Positions 34,599 to 59,313 of a DNA stretch of 64,000 nucleotides are shown here, piece by piece. The notes beneath the pieces were generated by a model. It searched no databases. It had not been told where the DNA came from and saw nothing but the letters and a program-made list of their open reading frames with translations. The position numbers were made by a program, and so were the translations under genes. Within the stretch, counting starts at the first letter, position 1. Every line of letters starts with the position of its first letter. Source of the stretch: Enoplosus armatus (Eukaryota > Chordata > Actinopteri > Centrarchiformes > Enoplosidae); contig NC_092195.1 of NCBI RefSeq assembly GCF_043641665.1, forward strand, positions 18,000,774-18,064,773, in the 5' to 3' direction.

Positions 34599-36168
34599 AT
34601 GATCATCAGACTGGGACGACTGACTCCAGGATACTTCCGTCTCCTCCAGGTCAGACGCAAACACTCAAAAACAAAAGTATTTTTTCTGTCTTTACGTTTT
34701 ATTTGACTCGTCTCCACAGCTGGAACATTTCCCCCCCAAATTTATATTACTCTATATATTATATATATATATTATATAACTCATTCTAATCAAAAGAGCA
34801 CAAATAAATGAATCCACTGGATCAGTTTTAGGTGTTAATACTTATTTTCATACATTTCTAATAGAAGTGCTTTAAATTGAGGGAAGACGGCGATGAAGAA
34901 GAAGTACATTAATATTTTACAGAGAGCTGATGCAGCTCATCTCAGGAGGTTATGTTATATAACCTGTTGCAGCTTGTGTTGCACGCAAGAGGCTGCATGG
35001 AAGAGAAATGTTATGAATACGGTGGGGAGGAGGGCGTCCACCTGCACTGCTGTCTGCCACAGTGTCTTTTCTGATACTACCACCGGGGGGCGCCAAAGTC
35101 TGAAATCTTAAATTCTAGTGGCTTTAAAAGCTTTCTGAAAGATCGTGAAAGCCGTAGAAACATCACGATCTAATACTTTTCTTGTTGCCGGAGCTCATGT
35201 GGGCCCAGTTTTTGCACTGAACTGAATTAAACAGTTAAAACCAGAAACATACTTAACATGTTTATACAAGGACAGAACTGAACTGAACTAAATTCAACTT
35301 AAGCAAAGTGATTTGTAATTTCCGCCTCCACTGAGTTTGTGGCTCTGTGACTAATAAAGTCTTTACTCGCTGACTTTAAGTTGACATTTACTGGTCAATT
35401 TAAAGCCACTAAGTGTAGAATTTGAACATGTCCAACTTTGCCCCCCCCCCCCCCCCCCAATAACAGTATGAACAGGACCAAGAAGCTACAGCCATGCTAG
35501 CTGCTCTGTGAGCCCGTACTTAGGCACGGCTGTGCTTTGAGCTAAACAATGCTAACATGCTGATGTTGAGCAAGTGTGTTTACTATGTTCACCATTTTAG
35601 TTCGGCACGTTAGCATGCTAATATTGCTAATTAGCACAAAGTCCAGCTGAGGCTGACAGTCAAAAACCAAAGTCTTGGGTAAGTTAAAAGCTTGACCTGA
35701 TGATGTCGCTAATTGGAAAGTCACCACAGTTATTACAATGAATCCTGAGAGGAACATAAATATCTGTCTGCAGTTGTTGACATGTTTCAGTCTGGACCAA
35801 TGTGAACAAAAGACAACTCCATGCAAACACCCCCACAATCCCCCACCCCTGGATCTGAACTAGAGACACTGAGAATGAAGAGCTGAATTTTAACTGTCAC
35901 ATTTTTCCACAAACAAAAAGCCCTCAAAAGACTTTGAAAGCCGCCACAATCACATAGAGATTATACACATTAGACACACGTCTGTCTTCCCTCATCTTTC
36001 TGTCCGTCCTGTCTGCAGAGGCAGGTCTCAGGTGAGGTCCGGATGCAGCCACAGAGCAGCCTCATCGATCCCATCGCCATGACGATGGCCACAGTGGGGA
36101 TGGGAGTGTCCCTGTACAGCGCCAGGCAGATGGCGGACAGGGTCCATCTCAAACACCCAGACGCCTGA
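34599..36168 (+). CDS. Predicted 66-aa single-pass microprotein, possibly mitochondrial
   Basis: Two coding exons, 34599-34649 and 36019-36168, join in phase 0 through a GTCAGA donor and a TGTCTGCAG acceptor to give 66 residues. The exon 1 acceptor ends at 34560 with a good pyrimidine tract, and a TGA at 34578 closes the frame upstream, so this ATG is the start. The N-terminus (MIIRLGRLTPGYFRLLQRQV) is Arg/Leu-rich without acidic residues before E22, as in mitochondrial presequences. A hydrophobic segment of about 20 residues follows (IDPIAMTMATVGMGVSLYSA), then a polar tail ending in KHPDA. I do not recognise the family; a small inner-membrane respiratory-chain or assembly subunit is one possibility. 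A candidate first non-coding exon is near 33783. AATAAA at 36523-36528 is a candidate poly(A) signal. Confidence 0.6.
34930..35125. repeat. Interspersed repeat fragment (CACAGTGTCTT ... GTGGCTTTAA)
   Basis: It shares CACAGTGTCTT, TACTACCAC and the inverted TTAAAGCCACTAG end with the copy at 28965-29110, in the opposite arrangement. It lies in the intron of the microprotein gene. Confidence 0.5.
35441..35458 (+). repeat. Poly(C) tract, 18 nt
   Basis: A homopolymer of 18 C residues directly follows a fragment of the GCCACTAAGTG repeat. It is a likely length-variable site and prone to assembly error. Confidence 0.9.
35490..35870 (+). repeat. Modular interspersed repeat, copy 2
   Basis: It carries the 5' section of the family seen at 1365-1815: CATGCTAGCTGCTCTGTGAG, then alternating TTAGCATGCTAA/GCTAACATGCTGATG blocks, then GCTGAGGCTGACAG and one degenerate TCAC-CAAAGT/TTCATCC-like module near 35720-35800. 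It is intronic in the microprotein gene. Confidence 0.7.
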
Positions 36169-37429
36169 GATCTGCGGGCGGTTTGCGTGGCAGATTGTTT
36201 GTTTGAGTACGTCGGAGAAGGTTTGTGACGGAGGCGGTCGAGAGAGTTTAATGTGTTTGTGTTTGCTTGAAGGAAAATCAAAGTGTCCCGGGGGGGAAAT
36301 GTGAGTCATTGTTCTGTCCCAGCAGGAAGATTTGTCATGTGTTTAAACTGTTTACACTTTCTTTGCGATCACAACATTTAGAAGCAAACACAAGTGTACT
36401 TTGACTACTCTGCACGTTTTTAATGCTGCTCATCTGTCGACAAGGAGCTCAGCAGTACAGTTTGAGCTGCAGCCTTTATTATTACCAGTGCAACAAAACA
36501 CACACACACAAAAAACATGTTTAATAAAAATAACCTCAGAAAACCTAAAAAACAATAATCATGTAGGAAATTCTCTCAGCATACAAGCGTGTTGTATTTA
36601 TTGATATTAGTCACAAACTCGCACTTTTCCTTCAAAATATTTCAGTTCAGTCATTAGTATGTTGTTCTTTAGCGTCTCAATGTTTTCAATTTAGCCTGAA
36701 AACCCTAAATCACACCTTTGAGTATGTATTATTTATGAAGCAGCGGCTGTAAGAAAAGCTGTTTTCATCTTCAGTTTGCTAAATTAAAATGTCATGTTTG
36801 TACTAATTTAAAATGCCACAAAAAACTTTGTGTTGTAATAAATTTGGTAAACTGATGTGATTCTCAATAAATACAGGCACAGTTTGTGTGTGCAGACTTT
36901 TATACACTGATGTTTTTTGTAACATTAAAGCAGCTCCGGGGCTCTCGGGCTTCATCCATGTGGAAAAGTTTTGTGGGAAACAGAAGTTGTCGGGCGACTG
37001 CACAGTCTGTATGGAGCCACTCATGTGGATGAAACTCAGACACGACGAGTGATTTTACTCTCGACATAAATGAGATGCTGAGATGAAAGTCAGCGTGTTC
37101 TTGAACATCAAACACGTGCATTTTCAGATGCGACTGAAGACCATATTCTGCTATTTAACACGAGTTTGTCTACACTTGTAGGCTTTTATTGATGCTTTTC
37201 CTCTGAGAAACAGCAGCTTGGGCTCTTTGACAGCGCTGGTACCATAACTATAATAATGCAAACTGTTTAGCAGGATTTAATAACCTCCCAAATGTGCATG
37301 GTAACAATGAACTACAATTTATTATGAACATTAGAGTTACTCAAAGATAAAACATGAAACTTCTAGCTGCACTAATCAATATGTTTATACTAACATGGGA
37401 ATAAATGACTGTATTTAATGTATAACATG

Positions 37430-37610
37430 CTCCCCTCAGCTCTACAGAGCCTTTTAGCTTCTTTCAGCTCATTGCTTTGGTTTTACGGCAACTTTACAGT
37501 TCTGGTTCACTCTCACTAAAGGTGTTGATATGTCAGTGTTGTGTGAACCAGTTTGGTCTGCTGCCCTCAAGAGGCCAAAAAATCTATTAATGCAAGTTTA
37601 AACGACACCA
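37430..37610 (+). repeat. Interspersed repeat, family B copy 1
   Basis: It shares ordered blocks with 42600-42920: CTC(G/T)GC/AGCTCTACAGAG, CTTTCAGCTC(A/G)TTG, TTCACTCTCACT, GATATGTCAGTGTTGTGT, CTGCCCTCAAGAGGCCAAAAAAT and a GCA(A/G)GTTTAAA end. Both copies end at a similar point, as expected of a short dispersed element. Confidence 0.65.
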
Positions 37611-38284
37611 GCTGTGTCATTCTCAGGAAAAAACAAACAAACTGCAAAACAATACTGACTGTTTGTTGGTCTTGTTACATATTTTAACACTTCACATATC
37701 TGTCAAAATCCAACAACCTTTAGATTTATGTTTCCAGCAGCCTCCGTTGGCCGGACAGCAGCCAGTCTGACGCTGTGGGAACCAAACATGGTTGTTGGTT
37801 TTACTAATTCTTCTCTGCTGGGGGCTGACAGAGACGGAGGGGACGTGTGAGCTGTGAATCATTTGTTTATTCTGAACTAAAACTGGACGCTCAAGTTCAG
37901 ATGTCAGAGTGACAGTAGGGCGACAGCGTAGTTATCTCAAAACTTTCCAGTGAGAAGCCAATAACTCTGTCTCTGGATTCATGGAAAGAAGCCCCTGGAT
38001 TAAATGAACATAATCCAAACCTTGATTCCTTATTTAGGAAAGGTTTGAGAGTCTGCTCCCATTAAAAAAATCAAATGATCCATGACTGAAGAGCCGACCG
38101 ACTCCTTATCCTGGTTCCTCTATAAACTGTATTTCTGCTCTGAGAAACCTTCAGTACTTCAGGTTCCCCTTTCTTTCTTCTCTTATTTATATATAAATAT
38201 TGTGTTTCATATGTGCTGCTGTAACTGAATTTTGATCTTGAGCTGGTGACCCGATGCTTTCTTTTCTTTCTCAGCTGTGACTAT

Positions 38285-38890
38285 TTGTAAAAGTAAATAA
38301 ACTACAATGAAAAAATCTAATCTTAAGTACAATTTTGAAGTACTTTCCATTTTTTGCTACTTTATACTTCTACTTCACCACATTTTGGAGGCAATTATTG
38401 TACTTTTTACTCAACTACATGTATTTGACAGCTTTAGTTACTCTACAGATGATCTATCTATCTATCTATCTATCCACCTTCACCAGCTGCATCAATAAAG
38501 TGATGAATGATTAGAATCCACTTTTACTTAGAGAGTATTTTTACACCGTAGTATAGCTGCTTTTACTTGAGTAGAATTTTTGAGTACTTCTTCCATCATT
38601 GCATCATCGGATCATCATCATCATAAAAGTAGTACTTTAATGTTGTAACTGGCCGAGGTGAAAGGTAAACCTTTGGGTACTTTAATCTTTAACAATGCAT
38701 CATTATTATGAACTGATCATTTGACGTAGAAACGTATTTAACTGTAAAATATATTATAATAGAATATTTCCCTCTGAAATGTTGTGAAGTAGAAATATGA
38801 AGTAGCATAAAATGGAAATACTCAAGTAGAAGTAACTCAAAAAGTACAGAACTTGAGTAAATGTGCTTTGTGACTGTCCACCACTGATCG
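38285..38890 (+). repeat. Interspersed repeat, TACTTTTACTT family (most complete copy)
   Basis: The two ends are roughly inverted. TTAAGTACAATTTTGAAGTAC near 38323 opens it, and GAACTTGAGTAAATGTGC followed by CCACCACTG closes it at about 38887. Internal text includes CTACTTTATACTTCTACTTC, ACTACATGTATTTGACAGC, an (ATCT)n run at 38453-38474 and TACTTGAGTAGAATTTTTGAG. Related copies are at 44437-44760 and 50070-50390. I associate this with an abundant non-autonomous teleost DNA element; class not proven. Confidence 0.65.
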
Positions 38891-38898
38891 GCTTCCTG

Positions 38899-38899
<1 letters not shown>

Positions 38900-38934
<35 letters not shown>

Positions 38935-38956
38935 TGGGGGGGGGGGGGGGGGGGGG
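38900..38956 (+). repeat. (GT)n-(G)n compound tract
   Basis: About 17 GT units are followed by TGG and then a run of about 21 G residues. It may form Z-DNA or G-quadruplex. It lies about 480 bp upstream of the slc9a1b ATG. Confidence 0.9.
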
Positions 38957-39389
38957 TCGCTGCGGTCCTCCTCTCCAGCAGATGTCACTTTCACTCCGGC
39001 TGAACTTCGGATGAGCTGCGTGTTGAAGCGGAGAGAAAAAGAGTTCGGACACAGAGTGAGAGATTTCTGTCTGATGGATGTCGCTGCTTCACGCAACTTC
39101 TCAGAGTTCATCTGAGGAGAAAACAACAGGTTGGGATGAAACACGGCGACAACCCATCAGGCTTTAACTCATCTGAGCAGGCGAGTGAGAGGCGGGAACT
39201 TTAACGCCACCACGCAGCGATGACAGCCGCCTGTTTGTCTGCAGCATAAACCAGCGTTTGTTCGTCTTTACCGCTATGCGTAATTTTAAGATTCATGGGG
39301 AGTTCGTGCGTAAAAGTGCGCGCTTGTCTCTGGCGCACCACCCTCGCCTCCCGTACTGTCCTTATCTTCATCTTCATCGGATGTAGAGC

Positions 39390-39411
39390 TGAGCAGCAGC
39401 AGCAGCAGCAG
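39390..39411 (+). repeat. CAG trinucleotide run in the slc9a1b 5' region
   Basis: Seven AGC/CAG units lie 25 nt upstream of the preferred start codon. They are in frame with the coding sequence and with an upstream ATG at 39295, so translation from there would add a 47-residue leader containing six Gln. Confidence 0.85.
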
Positions 39412-39435
39412 TTCAGCAGTTCAAACCGTCTGAAA

Positions 39436-50755
<11,320 letters not shown>

Positions 50756-51164
50756 TAAAGCTCATATTTACTCCTCGTGTCATCTGTTGTATTCAAAGAG
50801 TGGAGACCCCTGGATGAATGGGAGTCGTAACAAAGCTTGATATTTATGGATTTAAATTGTTAGAAGTATTATTCTTTTCTATGTTATGTTTTTGTGATAT
50901 GAGATGATGCAAATTGTTGTTTGTTTTTTGTTTTCCTCATAAGTTAAGTTTTATCATGTAACACATTACCAAAGCATGCACCACTGGCCATTTGTTATTT
51001 CAGGATTTTATGACAGCCTGAAGTGAGCCAAGTGTCAGCGTTTTGTGTCTTAACCAGCAGACTTGCATCAAATAGTACAAAAAATACAGCTTGGAGCACC
51101 AGATGGGTGGAGTTTACCCCCTCAAAGCACAGAATCTATGAAGTAGAGCTTGTCTCGGTTGATA

Positions 51165-51440
51165 TTATGGCCGATATTAGTCGATATCCAAACTAAAATA
51201 TCTCATAAACTAATCCAAAGATTTCCATGAAACTTTGCACAGACATTCATGACCCCCAGAGGATGAATCCTACTGACTTTGGTGATTCCTCTAGCGCCAC
51301 CATGAGGTTGACATGTCTTGATAACTATTGGATGGATTCAATCACACATTCATGTCCCCCTCAGGATGACTTATAATAACCTGAGTGATCGTCCCACTTT
51401 CCATCTTGCGCCATCATCAGGTCATCGGTTGGTTTGGTTT
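51165..51440 (-). repeat. Modular interspersed repeat, copy 3 (inverted)
   Basis: CCATGAAACTTTGCACAGACATTCATG, CAGAGGATGAATCC, ACTGACTTTGGTGATTCCTC and CTAGCGCCACCATGAGGTTGACAT are the reverse complement of the module text at 1365-1815. It lies in the slc9a1b 3' region. Confidence 0.75.
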
Positions 51441-52238
51441 ATGACCAATAATAAAAAGTATACTTTTGCTTTTGATCTTTTTTAACTGTACTACTTCATA
51501 CATATCTTGGTCAAAATGATTTAAGCAAAAATTCGCAATTTATCCACAAAGAAAAAAAATAATTTATCATTATCAAAATTTTTAAAACTCTCAAATATCA
51601 ATATCGGTATTTGCCTCAAAAATCCTTATCGGTCAGGCTTTACTATTAAATATAAAAAAAACTACAAGAGGGTGTAACCGTTAAAAGTGTGAAATAGAAA
51701 GCACAAATCTGGTGATCCAATAATGTTAAAATAACTTAAAGGTCAAGAATAAACTGCAGATATAGTTTGACGGAGGTCTGTGAAGGAGCTTAGCGCTAAC
51801 ATCGCTGCATGACTGATCAATGTTTTCTCAGGGACTGCAGCACGGCACAGTATTCACAGAGGCCCCCTGCACAAAGAAAATAAGTGCTTCTGTCCAAAAC
51901 ATCTGTTTATGATGTGACTGTTTTGTAAGCGTCAGTGTTTCGACTGCAAAGAGCTTCAGTGACATTCCGGCAGTGATCGAGTTTGTTGACTTTTCTCGTA
52001 AACATATCTGTGTTCCTGATTACTGATCATGCTCAGAGACTTTCACTGGTTAAAGAGGTGAATCACCTTTTCATATCTGCACTTCACAGCACTGAACTGC
52101 CTGAGCTTTTGCTGCCTGCACATGTTTGCCTTAAAATGTGTTGCTTCCTGTGTGTTTGCCAGTTGAAGTATTTTTATATTTTGTCCTCAAGTCATAAATA
52201 TTTGTCAAATGAAGGGAAGCTTTAATTTTTTTGTGTAA

Positions 52239-52244
52239 AATAAA
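52239..52244 (+). terminator. Candidate slc9a1b poly(A) signal
   Basis: AATAAA about 1.5 kb after the slc9a1b stop codon and about 300 bp before the next gene. Confidence 0.5.
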
Positions 52245-52417
52245 GGTATGTCTAAATTCAGTGTTAATATGCAGTGATTTTGTTGGATTTTGGAAAAAGA
52301 AACATTTTTGCTTTCCATGCAAACATCTTCACATGGCCCCCCGGCCCTCCTGGTATCTGGTGCCATATTTCATTGACACGTTATTCTGCAAAGATGTTAC
52401 ACCACACCCTGTGCTAA

Positions 52418-52424
52418 TATAAGG
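52418..52424 (+). promoter_or_regulatory. TATA-box candidate of the fabp10-type gene
   Basis: TATAAGG lies about 135 bp upstream of the fabp10 start codon. Transcription would start near 52448. TATA-driven promoters are usual for tissue-restricted FABP genes. Confidence 0.5.
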
Positions 52425-52556
52425 TTCCCTCACTGGAAATTCATGTCCAACAATAGGGAGTTTGAAGTCCCCAACATGCCAACCAGCAGTGAGTGTGATG
52501 GGAGTACATCAACAAGAACAACAAACATCCTCAGGCAAGCAGCACGACCAGCAGGC

Positions 52557-53447
52557 ATGGACTTCAACGGCACTTGGAAGGTTTATTCTGAGGAAAACCT
52601 CGAGGAGTTCTTAAAGGCAGTAGGTAAGGATGTTTTCATATTTAAAAGATTTACTTGCCTATGTATGCATATATATATATATATATTTTTTTTTTTTTAT
52701 ATGCCTTCAAGGTGCACCTCAGATGGTTGTCAAAATGCGAAAGGAAGTCAAACCGGTGATAGTGATTGAGCAGAACGGCAAAGACTTCACCTACACAATG
52801 AAAACTCCCATCTGCACCAAAGTCCACTCATTCAGCATCGGAAAGGAGTCAGAGATGACAACCGTGGACGGCAGGAAGTTTAAGGTGATTCAAGGTTCAA
52901 ACTCTTCGTGCACATTATGAGCAGAGAAGTGTGTATGTAAGTTTGTATGTGAGCTGATGATGCCACCATCTTACCCTTAAAAGTGCAGAGATCTCTCTCA
53001 GTGCTGCTGACCCTAATGATACCTAATCTTGCTCTCGAGTTCACTATCAATATGGAAGGAGAGATTCTGTGTCTTTTGGGCCAAAAACCTCTGATGGTTT
53101 TAGGCCGTTTAAATGGCAATTTATTGTTAGCTGCTATACTTAATTTAATTTATGTGCACAAGGCTAACAAAGGGGGTTATGGTACAAAAAGTTGCAATTT
53201 TTCACCAGTGCATCGTCAGAGAGGAGAATGGGAAGCTGGTTGCTGAGACTGACAAGTTCACTTCTGTCCGAGAGATCCAAGGGGACGACATGGTGGAGGT
53301 CAGTGGCTTTAATTCTTATTACAAAAACTGCTGTAAAGTCAAGGGATTCAATGTTTGAAAGAAACAGTCTTTGTCTCTGCTTCTTCTCTTTTCCAGACTG
53401 TCACTTCTGGCTCTGTGACTTTCATCAGCAGAAGCAAACGAGTGTGA
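52557..53447 (+). CDS. fabp10: Liver-basic fatty-acid-binding protein, FABP10 type (4 exons)
   Basis: Cytosolic beta-barrel carrier of bile acids and fatty acids. Exons 52557-52623, 52712-52884, 53209-53298 and 53397-53447 have the classic FABP pattern (67, 173, 90 and 51 coding nt) and join to 126 residues, the usual family size. It begins MDFNGTWKVYSEENLEEFLK and continues VKPVIVIEQNGKDF, IGKESEMTTVDGRKFK, GKLVAETDKF and ends SRSKRV. These fit FABP10 (liver-basic) better than FABP1, which has SGKYQLQSQEN and no VKP/QNG.DF.TP block. Whether it is the a or b paralogue cannot be told. An upstream in-frame ATG at 52443 would add 38 residues, but the family start is 52557 and the TATA box argues that 52443 is at or before the transcription start. 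Poly(A) signals are at 53553-53558 and 53571-53576. Confidence 0.85.
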
Positions 53448-53796
53448 TCAGCCAACGGCAGCTGATGGATCCCTCTTAGACCTTCTCAGCTCAAGCTGAA
53501 GGCCATCTGGAAACAACACAATTAAGAAAAAAAAAAGCTTAATACATTTATGAATAAATTTGAATGATTAAATAAACCAACATGTTTGTTTTTATTCAGT
53601 CCACTGCTTGTGCCACAGCTGCAGGTGATGTAGGTGGAGTTAAACAACAGAGGGCGCTGTGGGCTTTTTATCGCCTCATTTTGGTTTGAGAGGAAGAAGC
53701 AGATGGCGCCTTGTAAGTGCGCATGCGTTTCAAATATTTTCGCTGCAGATTTTCCTTTCCCAAAAAACACTTTTTCTGCTGTGTGTGTGTAACTTT
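53448..53796 (+). other. fabp10 3' UTR and srsf10 promoter
   Basis: Two AATAAA signals (53553-53558, 53571-53576) end the fabp10 transcript. The rest, to 53796, contains the srsf10 promoter and 5' UTR; no TATA box is evident. Only about 220 bp separate the two transcripts. Confidence 0.6.
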
Positions 53797-57648
<3,852 letters not shown>

Positions 57649-59313
57649 AAAAGTATCTGCCCCCCCCCCCCCCCCTATCCGTCATTATGTCAGATGCACC
57701 AGAGTTGGTCATCTGTCAAGAAAATATTTGTTTTGACATGAATGTAACGTCCACTGAACCATTTGTAGAAAGCTTGTTTTTGCGGCTCCATTTTAAGAAC
57801 AATGCTGGTCCTTTGCTCGGTTTTATAAAATGTAAGATTCCCCGATAGAAATATGAAGCAGTCAACGGTTTCCGTGTTCAGTGGTAGGCGGCCAGGAATA
57901 ATCGTCTTTTTTATATACAGTTACTGATAGTTTTGTTTTCTAAACCCTATGCACCCATTTTTGCAAAAAAGGAAAGAACATTCAGTATTTTAAAAGGAAT
58001 CCAGTCAGTCGACGAAGCAAACCAGCGTTTCTATGTGTTTTATCACAAATCACGTACTTGCATTGCTGCTGACCTTTTTCCACAGCTGGAGTGTAGATTT
58101 GTCTTGTTTTTCTTTCAGCCATTTATTTTCTTATAATAAAATTCATGTTCAGAAACTTAAAACTTGCTTGAGATAATCTGTCACAGTGAACATTATTGAG
58201 ATAATCAAAAGCTTATGTTGTCAAAGTCGCAGACTGAGTTGAAAAGTGCACTGCATTACCCTGCAACAATAAGCAGACTTATCATACAAAGAAAAAGACT
58301 CTGGCTGCCTTGATGAAAAGCATTTTTAAAAATGTGAAGAGTATGGTCTACGTTGGAAAACGATCTGCAGGATTGTCAAGTATATGAGTTTGGGGGCTAA
58401 AATGCACAGAAACGCTGCTGCGGTCCTTAAAAGTGTTAAAATGTTGTCGACCAGTGACTTTAACCACAAGCTGTTTAAAATGTACATCCATTTGTTTGAT
58501 TTTGAATTGTGGTATTTTCTGTAAGATTCTCCAAATCTTGATTCTGAGAGGAGGAACAGAAGTTCCTCGTTGGTGTCTCCACGACTGTGTTGATGGTTTT
58601 TCAGACTGAGTCTTGTCACTGCATGTTTTATTCTCCTAATCTTCTATCTTTAGTAGGAAGAAACTGTTATTTTGAGTAATAAATGGATAACATTCAGTAT
58701 AAGGAAACGGTGTGCGACTTCAGTTCTTAAACTTTGTTAATATGGTGCAGTATTAAGCTTGTCTCACAGGTATTTACAGGCCCACGATATCAACTGTATT
58801 CAATCAAACCAAGCTCTACATGAAGGTGAAGAAACTTAGCAAGGGAATCAGACATCAGACGAAGTAATTCTTCTCCAAGACCCTGATGTCTAATAGGTGT
58901 TTCAGTGTTATGATAAATAATGGAACCACATTCTGCACTCATCATGGAAAACAGACCAGTACAGTCCGTCAGTCCAGCCGTGGTCATTGATTTCCTTTTT
59001 AATGGATCAGTAGCTGGGAGGAACAACTTAAATTAGATTCACGGTGACGAAGCAACCATGTATGAAATCGGACGTGCCCCATTGATCGCTGTATTGAAAA
59101 AAATAACATTGATTAAACAAGTACAATGGCAGCGTGGAGGCCTGATGCGAGTTACTTCATCAAGAATATCTGGTGCAAGCTAAAGAACAGGGTTGGTTAC
59201 AATAACAACAGACTGAACCAACATCATGGAGATGGAGGCTGAGCAGCAACAGAGGGGCTGCTGGTTCAGTCTTATCCAGCTGTGTACGCAGCCCTTCAGG
59301 GATTCTGGTGTTA
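57649..59313. other. srsf10 3' UTR and intergenic DNA
   Basis: The 3' UTR starts with a C16 tract (57660-57675). It has AATAAA signals at 58135-58140 and 58678-58683. A further ~600 bp up to the Tc1 insertion shows no coding signal. Confidence 0.55.

Larger units (their letters stand above)
36169..39435. other. Spacer between the microprotein gene and slc9a1b
   Basis: No supported exon is seen. It contains the microprotein 3' UTR (AATAAA at 36523-36528, others near 36838 and 36866), two repeat families (37430-37610 and 38285-38890), a (GT)n-(G)n tract and, from about 38960, the GC-rich slc9a1b promoter and 5' UTR. Confidence 0.5.
50756..52417 (+). other. slc9a1b 3' UTR and spacer before fabp10
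   Basis: A long AT-rich 3' UTR probably ends after AATAAA at 52239-52244. It contains an inverted copy of the modular repeat (51165-51440). No further coding exon was found. Confidence 0.5.

Noticed and set aside
38689..39144. 151-codon minus-strand open frame with Pro and Thr-His repeats
   Set aside because: The repeats are simply the translation of the (GT)n-(G)n tract; the rest is interspersed repeat and slc9a1b promoter.
52557..53447. Assignment of the FABP gene as fabp1
   Set aside because: Sequence blocks (FNGTW, VKP, QNGKDF, GKESEMTTVDGRK) match the liver-basic FABP10 pattern better than FABP1.
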